From Ligula intestinalis (Eukaryota; Platyhelminthes; Cestoda; Diphyllobothriidea; Diphyllobothriidae): a DNA stretch of 64,000 nt. The first letter of the stretch is position 1, and each line of letters begins with the position of its first letter. The stretch spans positions 9,193,223 through 9,257,222 of the forward strand of contig JAYGXS010000004.1 of NCBI GenBank assembly GCA_036362985.1. Reading direction: 5' to 3'. The position numbers and the translations under genes are program-made. Shown piece by piece: positions 47,230 to 58,418 of the stretch. The notes under the pieces were generated by a model that made no database searches, had not been told where the DNA came from, and worked only from the letters and a program-made list of their open reading frames with translations.

Positions 47230-48489
47230 ACGCCCACATAACGTGTTTACTAAGTCTAAGTATTGCTTACTGTATACTAATGCAGAAAGTCATCATTCAA
47301 CAGTCGACAAACTCAAGGCATTACTTTGAGACCGTAAAACTGATGTTGTTGCCATAACAGAAACATGGTTGAGAAAATGAATCGCAGATGCGAAGATTTC
47401 GATAGAAGAATAACAGCTTTTCTCACAGACTGTCAATACAGACAAGGTGGTGATGTTGCGATATATATAAGGACAGGAATCGGCGTTGTCGAACGAGAGC
47501 ACACCCTAGCTCTTGATATTCAATTCATCTGGATAAAAATGAAGAAAAATTCACAGAACTTAGAATTATTGGCTGTGGCAGGCCACCAAACTTTCTAAGT
47601 GCAGCTGATGAGTAACCCCTTTATCTGTTGAAGGAGGAATTTAGCCACCAAGAGGTTCTTATTGCTGGGGTTTCAACGTACCTACAGTAAACTGTGAAAA
47701 TCTGACAGCGTTGGGGGCGCCAACTTGACCTCTGACACATAAAGTTGAGTCACTTATCATATTTTGAGTGGACCAGAGAGCTAGTTGCTTGGATATAGTT
47801 TTTTCAAAGGATTTGCCCTTCATAGATGAAATGCGTCTCAGTGCCGCCCTCGGTAAAACCGATCATACGATGCTAATACGGGATAACTCACTCAATGCTA
47901 AACGTTTAAGGAAAACGCAAGACCATTCAAATATATGGAAGACAGATATTAATTCGATGAAGGATGCACTAGCTTCCATGAATTAGGGCTTTCTGCTCAA
48001 GGGGTATCTGGAGGAAGACAGGAGATGGTTCAAGACGATTGCATTAGATCTGATTAGGCGCTGTCGTCCGCTGAAGGTGCACAAGACGACTAGTCGCCCT
48101 GCCTGGTTGACGAGAGACCTTAACAAGCAATTTAAGAATAAAATAAGAAATAGAACATTTTAAGGGAAACTGGGTCGCCAGTTCACCTCGATGAATTCCG
48201 TCGTCAGCGTAATGCGACAAAGATCGATTTATTAGACAAGGGAAAACAGGGCGATTGCAAACTGTATGCAGCAGTGACTATAAGTCAATGCCTACACCTA
48301 TAATATGTGGGGTTCCCCAAGGCTATGACTAAAGGCCATTTCTCTTCCCAATATAATAATAATAGCTCAAACTATTAGTGAAGAAGTGCTGCACCAATTC
48401 TATTTTCTTCCGTTCACTAGTGCGCAGAAGATTGGGTCAGGAGATTGGAAGCAGGCTTTGGTCTCCTTTTTCGGCTAAATAATTGCACA

Positions 48490-48860
48490 AATTTACCAAA
48501 TTTAGCCCCTCCTGCATCTTCCTCATGCAAGTGCTCTTTGTTTTTTGCTTCCAGATATAGCTTTTTGGGAATAACTTGCCAAGCGAAATTAGGTCGTTAA
48601 CTAAACTGTCTGCTTTCAAACAGAGACTGCACATTTATCTTAACACTGATTCTATTAACCTTCTATTCTCCTCATCTTTTCCGAGCAGCTTTCTCCATGA
48701 CCCCGAGAAAGGACCATCGGGAATTTAGGAGATCCGCTTGAAACTATTATCTCTGCCTCGTGTCCCCCGAGAACCTAGATGTTTCCATGAACCACCGCTA
48801 AATCAGACGAAGCCACGCGGAAGTACTCAGTCTAAAATGCTGTAGTTTCGTTGAATACTC
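48490..48860 (+). mobile_element. Younger LINE 3' end, subfamily 1, nested in the CR1-like LINE
   Basis: Encodes CSLFFASRYSFLGNNLPSEI and LSAFKQRLHIYLNTDSINLL followed by a GPSGI-stop, the C-terminus of a second LINE family also found at 49421-50430 and 62937-64000. The untranslated part differs from those copies, indicating a separate subfamily. The AT-rich stretch up to 49160 was not assigned. Confidence 0.65.
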
Positions 48861-49159
48861 ACCTTCATCAGACCACCACACCTATTTCTGCTCTACTATT
48901 ATGTTCCTACTACTATCTTCCTAAGCAGTTTTTTTTCTCTTGCATACTTTTTGAACATGAAGGGCCGTTGAACACTGTCTCCATTTTCACTGTGAGAGTT
49001 TTTTTAACTGCCATAAGTTTTCGCTTTTATTTCAAAATTACCTGCAAAACATTGCTAAATGTTGCCCCAAAAGGACAATTTCTGCTGACATTATTACGAC
49101 TTTCTACGTCTACTTGCACATATTGTCAAATTATTTTCTGACTTTTTATTTTTTCGAAA

Positions 49160-50430
49160 TTAACTTTGTATAGATAGTGCCATACCGGCGCTAAAAAATA
49201 TAAATTCCAGATGCAAAATTCTAAAGACTGAATTGGGCGAGCAGTATTCCAGACTAGGTCTCACGTACATATTATAAAGGCTAGTTCTAACCTTTGTAGT
49301 CTTAAAATTTTTAAGGATAAATTCGGTGTTTCGGCGTGCTTTCGAGACTATCAGGGCACAGTGCTCTGACAAATTGACAAACTGACAAATTTTCAGATAC
49401 TTCCTACACAAAAAGATGCCAGATAACGAACTTGAAATTTCTTTGGGTTAGGATACTGTAAGCAGAGTTTTGTGTACTGTTTCCCCTTAATAAAAGTTCA
49501 AATTTCCCCAAGATTTCTGCCCTTACTCCCGTTACTCGTCCTTACACCCTTAGAAATTCAACGATGATTATACCTCCTCCTGTTTCTTTCACTTCAAAAC
49601 GATCTCTATTCTTTGCTTCTACGTGTAGCTATCTTTGGAATAATATGCCAATTGATATTCAGTCGTTAATACGTCTATGTACATTCAAACGAGGACTGTA
49701 CATTTATCTTAACGCCGAATCTATTAACCTTATGCTTTCCTGATCTTTTCCGGGCAGCTTTCGGCATGATCCCGAGAAAAGACCATCGGGAATTTAGGAT
49801 TACTTCTTGAAACTACCTTTCTGTAAGTCATGTCCCCCGGAATCAGGACGCAGTCTTGACAGTTCTCGTTTCGTTGACCATCAACCCTCATCAAGGCCTT
49901 ATATTTGGTCGCATATCAGACATCCCCAGCGATGGTCTTGTAGATTCGACGAATTTTTGGATTTCATACGGCGGTGCCCATCACGATCATAAACTAATGG
50001 GTTCCCTATGATCTATAATGCCGCACTGGTTTGGGAACCCGTGTGTAGTGCCGGGAACCCGTCTATACCAGCAATGTTTCGTTAATACCTATTGTTCTGC
50101 CCAACGCTCAGCTTCGGCTGAGTTTGCTTCCAAGCCCCCCCCCTTATAACAGGGGCAGTGGGTATCAGGATACATGGTCAAAATATGGATAAAGATGTGG
50201 CATGTTTGTGCGTGCCCTTGAGTTTCACTTTCCGCATGACATTTCTAAAGGCTTTTTTTTCAAATCTACCAAATTTGCTCCTAAGACGTTGCACTCGTGT
50301 CAAAGCTAAAGACCACCGATACTGTTTGCTAAACCAATTATTTCTCGAACTTCGTGCTATCAAATTTTTTGGTTTATTGATGAGGCCCATTGGGCCTGAA
50401 ATATACAACTTATTATTTGTATATATCAAC
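49160..50430 (+). mobile_element. Younger LINE 3' end with inverted 5' segment (twin priming)
   Basis: The plus-strand part starts about 49421 (ITNLKFLWVR), runs through the ORF end SYLWNNMPIDIQSL and a 600-bp untranslated region, and ends GAGGCCCATTGGGCCTGAAA plus a TTATTATT tail near 50430. Immediately upstream, 49160-49416 reads on the minus strand as CALIVSKARRNTEFILKNFK and LYNMYVRPSLEYCSP. That is the thumb segment which should lie just before the plus part. This inverted-then-direct layout is typical of twin priming. The insertion lies within the RT of the CR1-like LINE. Confidence 0.65.
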
Positions 50431-50596
50431 GACGTTGTCGACGACCGGGGTTGCAGGGTGATCATGTTTGCTGATGATGTCAAACTCTGGAGGGCCATCA
50501 GGTCTGACGCCGATAGAAAAACACTTCAACGGAGTCTCAATCGATTTTGCAGCTGTTCTGCTAGTTGGCTCTTAAATTTCAACGTTATTAAGTGGG

Positions 50597-51300
50597 TTTC
50601 GTCTTGTCGAGTTCTCAGACTCTGGATCCAGCAGTTGCGTATACGTCGAACCTAATGATAACAACTATCAGCGCAGTACTATACTATAAAGCAAAAAATA
50701 GTAACGATTTAACAATGCACAAACCTCAAAATGGATACTAGAAGTCAAGAGCGAAGGAACTCGGCCAAATCGCCCGATTCTATACAGGGGAACAACACAA
50801 GTTAAGCAATAACCATTCGCAAATTGAAACGAGTATCGGGAAGGTTTGTGTGTGTAAGTGGAGGAAGGACGTGGTGCTGCTTTTATATAATTTCAGGAGG
50901 CCTCAGGATTGGTCTGAAACACAAACACAAATGGGGGGGGGCTTCATAAACAGAAGCGGGAGTTGTCAAAAGAGCCCTATGACAGCCACGTCTATCTCGC
51001 GCACATGGTGTTCGCGGGGATGATGGACAAATTGTTCTCGGATTAAGAAAGGGGAGAGGGAACGCACACTTGGCTCTTCATCAAGAAGTCACCTTACGAG
51101 AGTTAACCATCCTGAGAGAGGTAATAACAAGCATGGATGCCGAACCGGAGGGGAGGGCTTATTAAGTCATGTGCAATCGAATAAAAAAAATAGGAGGGTG
51201 GCCAGCATTTGGAGGGAAACAATCATTTGCAGGTCGGATGGTAGTTTTCTTGGAGAAGGGACATGGAGAATTTCAAAACTGTTCAGCGAAAAATAATACA
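50597..51300 (-). repeat. Solo LTR of the BEL/Pao family, diverged
   Basis: In reverse orientation it matches the 5' LTR at 31321 along most of its length, for example GATAACAACTATC near 50656, AACAATCATTT near 51219 and ATGGAGAATTTCAAAACTGT near 51262. No internal sequence or partner LTR is present. The LINE thumb continues on its far side, so it inserted into that LINE and then recombined to a solo LTR. It is clearly more diverged than the two LTRs of the 31321 element. Confidence 0.7.
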
Positions 51301-52489
51301 GTGTATGGTTTTAAGGCTCTGTACTTGAAGGACCAATAGGGAGGATGATTCTTTCTTTATCATAATATTATATGCCTGTTGATGAACAGAAAGACCTCGG
51401 TATTCTTATAAAATCCTAGCTTAAACCATCTTAACAGTATGTAAAGGCATTTAAACGCACGATGCAGGTATTGTTTGCGATTAGAAGGGAATTTGTGCAC
51501 ATGGACAAGGAACTTATCAAAAAACATACGGAATATTTGTTCGGTCCTACTTGGCGAATACCGTCCAGGCCTGGCGTCCATTGCTTAAGAAGAATTATCT
51601 GCACCTGGAACGAGTGCATGCGAGGGCTTTGAAGGTGGTCAAGCATCTTGGTCATCTTCCTTACGTAGGCAGATTGACCGAACTTGATTTATTTCCTCTG
51701 AATTGCAGGCAACTCTGCAGTGACCTCATTCAAAACCGTCGAATTGTCAGAGGCCGTGAATTTAATGAATACTTCGAATTGGCTCAGATGAACCATCTGC
51801 AGGGTCATCCAGTAAAACTACAGAGAAAGTCGGCCCATATGCACATTCGACCAAACGCCGTCTCGCAGATGGTCATTGGAGCGTAGAATGGACTCCCCGA
51901 CGAGGTAGATTTGTCAAATACTGTTGGCACGTGTAAACGCAAACTCGATTCTCATGTTCTGAGAAACCTTAATGGATATAATGAACATAGTGTCAGTAGC
52001 AGCAGTTTGCAGCTTACTTACACCTATCGCTGATGTTAACTCTACATTTATATTATGTTCTATTGTAATAGTTTAACTCTTTTGTGCTTTTTGGATATTA
52101 ATAGGGAGCTTAAGGGTGAAAGACTTCGTCCATTGATAAAGTGACTTAAAGTGAATTATTTGGTTTGTGAGTTGAATTTGGAAAGTAAGATAGAGGAGAG
52201 GGATCTACTTAAGTGAGGTGTACGACTGATTTTGTAGAAATTGCAGAAATTATTCTTACACGTTTTTTTACTTACTAATCAATTTTAAGTACGATACTTT
52301 AGATCAGTATATGGTTAAGTATTTAAAACGTGGTAGGTAATTCCGTTAAAGCACGGTGTGCAAAAATAGTAATGACAAACTGCAAGCAATAATATCATGC
52401 AAAAAGTATTGCCGCTAAAGACTAGAGAATCTGGAATGACCGTTTGTGACTTATTTGCCGCCGTCAGCTATTCATAGCCAGCCACAATT

Positions 52490-52570
52490 GGTAGACTACT
52501 CGAGGCTCAAACTCCCTTTCTTTGTAATCAAAATCCAGCACCGCAACCATTGAGCCATGATCTCGTTGTC
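52490..52570 (-). repeat. tRNA-like SINE head
   Basis: On the minus strand TGGCTCAATGG (A box, 52557-52547) and GGAGTTTGAGCCTCG (weak B box) resemble the tRNA-like head in the 4171 repeat. The stretches on either side (52141-52489 and 52571-53470) hold nothing else recognised. Confidence 0.4.
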
Positions 52571-53479
52571 TTGCCGATTTGGAGCGTTGGAATTTTATCA
52601 GGAAGTTCGCGAGTTTCGGCCTCGAGCGGTGCACCACTTGGGGCTGGGTATGACTTGCTGTCTACTGCTAATAAGTCACTAGTAAACATTCTAGTCTCCC
52701 TTGTCTTTGTCGACAATACCCTCTGTTTATACAGCTACCACCTACGACTTTCAAGACCCGAGAAATTAGACTCAAAGCAAAGCGAGACTAGTCAGTTCCG
52801 TTGGTGGTCGGTTGATGCTCGTTAAAGGGTATTCGTAGAAAGATTTCTGTGTCCTACACGCTTTGCAAAACAGAGCCCCATAAACAAATAAAAAAATTGT
52901 ATAGTTAAGGCCCAAGGAGCCCTGTCGTTACAAATTTAGTGCTATCGTGAAAATAAAAATAATTATGATACACATTGAACTCTTATAAAATAATTTTCAT
53001 CGGCAGTTAAAAAACTCCTAAATCGGTGGATGAGTTAAGCGGGCCACCGAGTTCCAAAAAACTTTTGGAGAAAAAACTGCCTTTATAGGTAATTTTTTTG
53101 ATGTGGTTAGATTGAGACCTGATGTTGAGGGTTCGGAACGTGTATAGTCATGGCAAAAAATAATATATCGTTGAGTTGAGAAGTGGTCATCCGGGACAAT
53201 AGGAGAAGACAGTAGAAGTCAAGGCAACATCATCGAGTTGCGACCCACCAGATTCCAAAGCCAAACTCGAAGACCACAGCGAAGGTTGCAAAAACGGAGA
53301 AGAGTTCACAGCCCTTTGGAAGTGATGCTTGAATCTGCAGAGGAAAATGCTAACATATTTAGAAACCATTTTAGTATCCTGGGAAGAGCTTCAAATGCCA
53401 GCAGGATCCTTTTCAAAATCTACAACTTGCGTGTTTGGAAAGGAAACAGACAGTAACGACTTTATTTCCTCTAAATTTG

Positions 53480-54170
53480 ATTGTTTATGTAATTTGCCTT
53501 TAAAAATCGATAGTGTAGAAGACAGTCTAATATCGAGTGGAAGATTGTTCCAAATAAAAGCATATTTGGAGGTAAAAAGCGAGAACGGTTAGATATGGAG
53601 CTACGGGGTGGTAAAATTATCATGGAAGAGTTACGAGTGGCGTAAGGGTGGTCTACCGGCAGGAGAGCGTTAATTTGTGGGAGATTAGGACTATTTTTAA
53701 CGCGAAACAGAAAGCATATACCAGCTTCGAGTCTTCTTACCCAAAGAAATTTAATGTTTGCTAACTGACATTGATCTGCATACCAAATAACAGACCCAGA
53801 AACGGCAAATATTGTACGAGTGAAAACACGCTTAAACTTTAAAATCTTACTACGGTCATTGTGGGTCGAGACCAAAAAGCGGACAGCAGTATTCTAGTAA
53901 AGGGAAAACAAACATGCGCTATAGTTTTAACTTCATTTCTGGAAGGAAACAATTTTGCGATAGAAACCCACATATCTGTGCGGCCTTGGCAGAAATTCGA
54001 TCTGCATGAGGTGATAATGCAAGGTTATTCATGTAAGTAAGACCCAAATCCTTTATCGTAGATCTTTCTTACAGTGGACTTTTTTGGAAGAAAATGGGTC
54101 CAGGAAGCCTTGCGGAACCAAAACACATGAAACTACATTTGGATGGAGAAAACTCCATCTGCCATGTAGC
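53480..54170 (-). mobile_element. LINE RT thumb and C-terminus fragment
   Basis: Minus-strand translation gives WQMEFSPSKCSFMCFGSARL, STIKDLGLTYMNNLALSPHA, AAQICGFLSQNCFLPEMKLK, VFPLLEYCCPLFG, then NIKFLWVRRLEAGICFLFRV and PYATRNSSMIILPPRSS. It is the same region and probably the same family as the younger LINE 3' ends at 49421 and 62937. Frameshifts are present. The 54171-54700 stretch beyond it is unassigned. Confidence 0.65.
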
Positions 54171-54839
54171 GCTCCAACTTGAGAGGGTACGCAAGTCTGC
54201 GTTAACTTTATCAACACAACTACTGTTTGAAATTGTTTACGAATTTCAAGTCTTTGGAGTTTAGGTGTTTTTAGTCTCTATCTTAGTATAGAAGACACGC
54301 TTATTGGAAATTATTGAATAATTGACTATATATTTCCAAAATTTGGAATTTTCTACGCAAAAATCTCAATCCGGTCGCTCTGAAAATTTCCTCCGCTGTG
54401 AATTATTTCCAAAGTTTAGAAATTGCTTCTTGGACGTGACGATTTTGTGAAAAAAACTCCTCTATGCCACAAAAATCTGCACATCTCCGAATTTCACGCC
54501 GAGGCTGAGTCCTTATATCACTGTGTTGTCATATACCTTTATCCTAATATTGTCATAATATTTAGGATAAAAGTGAGTCTCACGTTATTCCTGAGGAAAT
54601 GTTTAACCAAACACAGTTCATTGTATCTGTCAGGAACTCAATATTTTACTCTGACTTGCTGTAACCTGCTTGTCTCAGTAAACTTGCACAATCTGGCCAA
54701 TTGATCTTCTCTCTGCCTCACTCTTACGGGCTCTTTGATTTGGCTTCCGACTTAATTGGCAGTATCACACGCAGGTCGCAACACAAAAAAATCTTACATA
54801 ACATGGAGACTTTAGATGCTAAAAGTCCGTTAGCACGAA

Positions 54840-56722
54840 ACGTTTGGCCTTCGCTGGATCTCGAACCCGGGTCGCCAAATCTGGTTATTTGCGGTGTTAG
54901 CACCTCAGGCAGCCCGGCCACTTCGACACGGGCCCTTGACAACCATGGTAAGATATGACCAGAAAGTAACTGCCGATATGGCCACTTAGATAATTTTATA
55001 AATTCTCCACCTCCCGCCAAACGGCCAAGATGTCAACTACGTTTACCGAAGTTAGACTGTGAGAACTTCGTCCTCCGCCAGAAGTTTTCGAAGATGAAGC
55101 AGGAACTTTATCATGAGGTAAATAAACTGAAACAAGAGATAGCCTATCTAAAAATGCATATTTCTTATACAGTGGTTAAAACAGCCCTTGTTGGTCAAAA
55201 ACCGGGGGTAAATAAAAGTGCATATGCTCAGATAGCCTCGGCCGGTAAACCTGAAACTCGCATATCATCTACCGAACCAAGTAAACCAGCGAACGTCTCA
55301 CTCGATCGCAAAGAAACTAAAATAAATCCGCAATCTACGCCATTGTTACTCGGCTCAGGCAGCACTAGCAATGATCTGGATTTGCGTCCTAGCGTCACAT
55401 CTTTGCTCGATGCTGCACAAAAATCGATGATGCAGAGGTCGATAAGATCATTAAGCCAAAAAAGCATAGGGCTAGAAAGGCAAGAAAGTCTAAACGGGCG
55501 AGGGTTGTGCAGTCAACTAACCGAAAAACTGGCACATCAAGATCCATTAAACCTAAAGTACTGGATACAGATGCCCGCTTGGTCGCAACTCGTGAGCTTA
55601 CAAGAGATGCAGCAATGAGACACAAGCAGAATATATTTGTTAAAGGGGTTCCAGAGATAGCGTCATCAATAACAGAAGAACGAGTTAACGCTGATATGGA
55701 CTTGTAGTTGGACATGTCTAACGGCACACCTGAAACCTGCATATCGGATCATGTGTCAAGCCCATAGGCTACACCATCGTCACTCGGCTTAAGCGACACG
55801 AGCAATTATCGGGATTTGCATCCTAGCACCACATCGTTGCTCGACTCTGCACAAGAAAGCGATGACCAAGAGGCTGACTAGATCATAACTCTAAAGAGGC
55901 ATAAGCCTAAGAAAGCCAAACGGTTCACGTGTTTGCACTCAGCTAAACCAATAGCCAGTACATCAGAACCGAGTGCACCAGATACAAGTGCTCCCTCGGC
56001 CGAAACACGTGAGCTCGCAACATATGCCCCATTGAGTCGCAAGCAGAAAATAGTTGTAAAGTGGGCCCCAGAGTCAGAGTCGTCAATTGCACAAGAACGA
56101 ATTGACCATGACGTGGGTCTCATGCGAGTTTACGTCAAACCGTTGCTAAAACCAGGCGAGTTTTTCCGCATTCTTAAGGAATTTCGAATAGGGAAGGCTC
56201 CAACAGCTCCAGAATCAATTTTTCGGCCACGAAATCTAAAAGTTATTTTATAAACTGAAGCGCAGGTGAAAATCTTGCTAGAGCGCAAACCATCCCTACG
56301 GAATCTGCATTCGCAAGTTTTTTTCAGCCGGACTACGAGTTGAAAGAGCGGAGAAAGATGAGACAGCTAATAGTAGAGCTGGAGAAACAGAGAACCAATG
56401 GTGAGACAAATCTCAAAATAAGAGAGGGACTAATAGTTCAAGTCAAAAGGACATCTCTCTGGTCGAAGCCAGTAACAGTGACGGCCTAGCTGTCCCACCA
56501 CCGAAACCTAAAACATGCCCTCTTAAATTGGTCGTTTTAAATGCCAGATCACTGATTAATAAAACGCCTCTGCTCCAGACTCTGGTTTTCGTCAACCGCC
56601 CAGACATTGTTATGGTAACTGAGACATGGGCATCGGCCTGTGTAGCTGACTCTGAACTTTCTGTTCTAGGCTATGCATGCGTACGGAACGATCGTTTGGC
56701 GCGTCCTTCGAAATTGGTTTGA
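54840..56722 (+). mobile_element. CR1-like LINE 5' part: ORF1 and endonuclease start, degenerate
   Basis: ORF1 is traceable from the tRNA-like block (54845-54935) through SPPPAKRPR (55008), a coiled-coil segment KQELYHEVNKLKQEIAYLKM and a Ser/Thr-rich linker to an RNA-binding-like module (KQKIVVKWAPESESSIAQER, then FRIGKAPTAPESIFRPRNLK). The linker and start of that module are duplicated in tandem (55248-55720 and 55729-56110). The ORF2 endonuclease begins LKLVVLNARSLINKTPLLQT and IVMVTETWAS and breaks off at about 56722. The family is related to the element at 57195. Nothing was recognised from 56723 to 57194. Confidence 0.65.
54845..54935 (-). repeat. tRNA-like sequence antisense in LINE ORF1 region
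   Basis: On the minus strand GGGTTCGAGATCC forms a B box, with a TGGCCGGGCTGCC stretch upstream as a possible A box. It lies about 140 bp before the SPPPAKR codons, the same relative place as the tRNA-like block of the next LINE. Confidence 0.45.
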
Positions 56723-57194
56723 CTTTTTCGGACTCCAAGGGATTTAGTCGTTTCGGGATTTCACACCTCTGGGCACTCTCGCGGACTACATTGGATACTA
56801 TTCAACAATCTCGTCATCGTGGAACTTTTATTATGTCAAAATTCATCTGAAGACGGAATCAAAGTGCAATTTGTTTCTCAAGTCGTTGAACTGAACTCGC
56901 AACCTACAAACAAACAAGCGAAAACAGCCTAAAAAGACCAAGGTGCAAGGATCTCAAGCTTTCTCCAAGATTAGCAGTTATTCAGGACCTCGAAGATCTA
57001 AAAACGGCTGAGTCGTTCCTGAATATCCGGCATATTGTTTATGCATATTTGAAAGTGCTTCTAAGCAATTACGCGTATTGTCTACTCAGTATGCTTCAAA
57101 TATTTGCAATACTCTACACTTCCTCGAAAGATTTTCGTTATGTTGAATATCAGTCAACACACTACGTCACAGTCACAAGGGCAAATTAAACATT

Positions 57195-57914
57195 TTGAAT
57201 TTAATCGTTTCGTTTACAACTAAAATGGAAGTAGAAACTATTGCTCTCGATAATTCTACCAATCTGCCAGCGGGGCCGGGAATCGAACCGCGGATACCTC
57301 GGGTGGAAGTCGAATGGCTAACCGATGGAGCTATAGAAGCGTATAACCGTAAGGATCAAATTCAGTCATCAAATACAAAAGATCGGTCACGAAGCTTATT
57401 GAAAAGTCCTCCTGCCAAGCGAACTAAAAGTCTTAAATGCTTAAGGGATGCCACTCATAAAGATGAAGCCTGCATATCATATTTTACCCTTCTTAGCAAA
57501 TTTACGAAACTTGAGGAAGTGGTTAATAGTCTTAGAGTGGAGCTGGAAGAGCGGAAGAAATTTTCTCGATTTCTCCCTCACGAGGAGATACTGGCGATGC
57601 GTGAACTTGCGGGAGGGGACCTAACGTACGCAGCAGCAGCATCTCTCGCCGAAGCGTCTACGCACAAAAATGATCAGGCAAGTGACATAAATGGTCAAGT
57701 TTTCTTCGACGAGGAGCACCGGGATCAAGATTCTACAGAAACATCTCTATCGGTCTGCGGGACTAATACTCTGCGCCCAATTTCAGCACATGAGGAACTT
57801 TCTGAATTAAAAACCCCGCTAATTATTGGCTCATTTTCCGGACCGAAAGGGCAAAATATACCCAGCACATCAACCACTTCTAGTGTGTATGCTAAGGCTG
57901 CATACAAATCATAG
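57195..57914 (+). CDS. LINE ORF1 N-terminal open frame, 239 codons
   Basis: The Met at 57225 (MEVETIALDNSTNLPAGPGI) is a likelier start than the one at 57195. An antisense tRNA-like sequence encodes GPGIEPRIPRVEVEWLTD. A basic SPPAKRTKSLK patch follows, then a helical, charged KFTKLEEVVNSLRVELEERK coiled coil, then a Ser/Thr-rich stretch. The frame ends at 57912, but homologous ORF1 coding continues in other frames to 58790. That part includes NIIIQGAPESTF, then AFRLGKADLGRD and NPRPLKVTFNNEG, which resemble the RNA-binding part of LINE ORF1 proteins. ORF1 proteins bind element RNA. This is one fragment of a broken ORF1. Confidence 0.5.
   Translation: MNLIVSFTTKMEVETIALDNSTNLPAGPGIEPRIPRVEVEWLTDGAIEAYNRKDQIQSSNTKDRSRSLLKSPPAKRTKSLKCLRDATHKDEACISYFTLLSKFTKLEEVVNSLRVELEERKKFSRFLPHEEILAMRELAGGDLTYAAAASLAEASTHKNDQASDINGQVFFDEEHRDQDSTETSLSVCGTNTLRPISAHEELSELKTPLIIGSFSGPKGQNIPSTSTTSSVYAKAAYKS
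57265..57345 (-). repeat. tRNA-like sequence antisense in LINE ORF1
   Basis: On the minus strand TAGCTCCATCGGTTAGCC is an A box/D-arm and GGTTCGATTCC (57289-57279) is an exact B box. Acceptor and T stems do not pair, so it is not a tRNA gene. It falls inside the ORF1 open frame. Confidence 0.6.
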
Positions 57915-58106
57915 AAGGTAACCACAAATGTAGAAGGGGGGCAGTACGAAGCCAGACCTAATCAGTGCCATCCCAGACTCCAAAAGAAGCCTATCTCTGG
58001 TAATGGTAGCGGAAACACAACGTTAAAAACTATTCCTAACAACATCTCGGGGTCTTCCGATAGCAGGAAGACTGGAAATATATCACGGGTTTCCCTTGAC
58101 CGACAA

Positions 58107-58183
58107 AACTGTACCGTTGTTCAAGACGAGTCAAACGGAACTCTTACCTGTAGTTCCGTTTCACTCGTCTTGAACAACTGTAC
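58107..58183. repeat. Snap-back palindrome in LINE ORF1 (first)
   Basis: Arms 58110-58141 and 58153-58184 are inverted copies matching at 30 of 32 positions, with an 11-bp centre. AACTGTAC flanks the insert on both sides (58107-58114 and 58176-58183). Removing one flank plus the insert restores QNCTEVVHKS in the ORF1 frame. Confidence 0.65.
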
Positions 58184-58251
58184 AGAAGTCGTCCATAAAT
58201 CGTAAAAAGAACATTATCATACAAGGTGCTCCTGAGTCCACGTTTGACAGT

Positions 58252-58418
58252 ACAACGATACGACAATAGCTGTGAGATTTATTGGTACCATAAATTTCGG
58301 GAGAGCTCCTCAGTTACAACCCCTCTCCCGAAATGTATGTTACCAATAAATCTTACAGCTATAACCATTTTCAAGTTCTCTCCGGGAACAGCATGCTTCA
58401 AAGTTCACAACGATACGA
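58252..58418. repeat. Snap-back insertion in LINE ORF1 (second) with 12-bp direct repeats
   Basis: ACAACGATACGA occurs at 58252-58263 and 58407-58418 and brackets a 143-bp insert. The insert contains inverted arms 58268-58305 and 58323-58360 (34 of 38 positions pair) plus 46 bp of unique sequence. Without the insert and one flank, ORF1 reads STFDSTTIRVAHDYDRIHEY, aligning with the related ORF1 at 56060-56150. Confidence 0.7.

Larger units (their letters stand above)
47230..52140 (+). mobile_element. CR1-like LINE (endonuclease to 3' end), degenerate, with nested insertions
   Basis: The endonuclease starts with KLKALL and VVAITETWLR (47300-47375) and continues with GGDVAIYIRTGIGVV and SCLDIVFSKDLPF then GKTDHTML. 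RPAWLTRDLNKQFKNK follows. The RT part has CGVPQG (48307-48325), then an interruption, then YINDVVDDRGCRVIMFADDV (FADD box near 50475) and SWLLNFNVIKW. A solo LTR (50597-51300) interrupts again. The thumb follows (EQKDLGIL, YLHLERVHARALKVVKHLGH, HLQGHPVKLQRKSA), ending near KGERLRPLIK at about 52140. All parts share one orientation and the natural order, so this was one insertion later broken up by others. Confidence 0.7.

Noticed and set aside
48840..48875. CTGATGA followed by CAACGAAAC on the minus strand.
   Set aside because: The bases between do not form a stem II, so it is not a hammerhead.
49855..49895. Hammerhead-like words (TTGATGA, stem GTTGA/TCAAC, GAAAC) on the minus strand in the LINE 3' untranslated region, with a related version at 63570-63610.
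   Set aside because: The first core base is displaced and no stem I can be formed; the related copy lacks GAAA. It is kept only as a possible relic.
57265..57345. Functional tRNA gene on the minus strand.
   Set aside because: A and B boxes are good, but acceptor and T stems do not pair.
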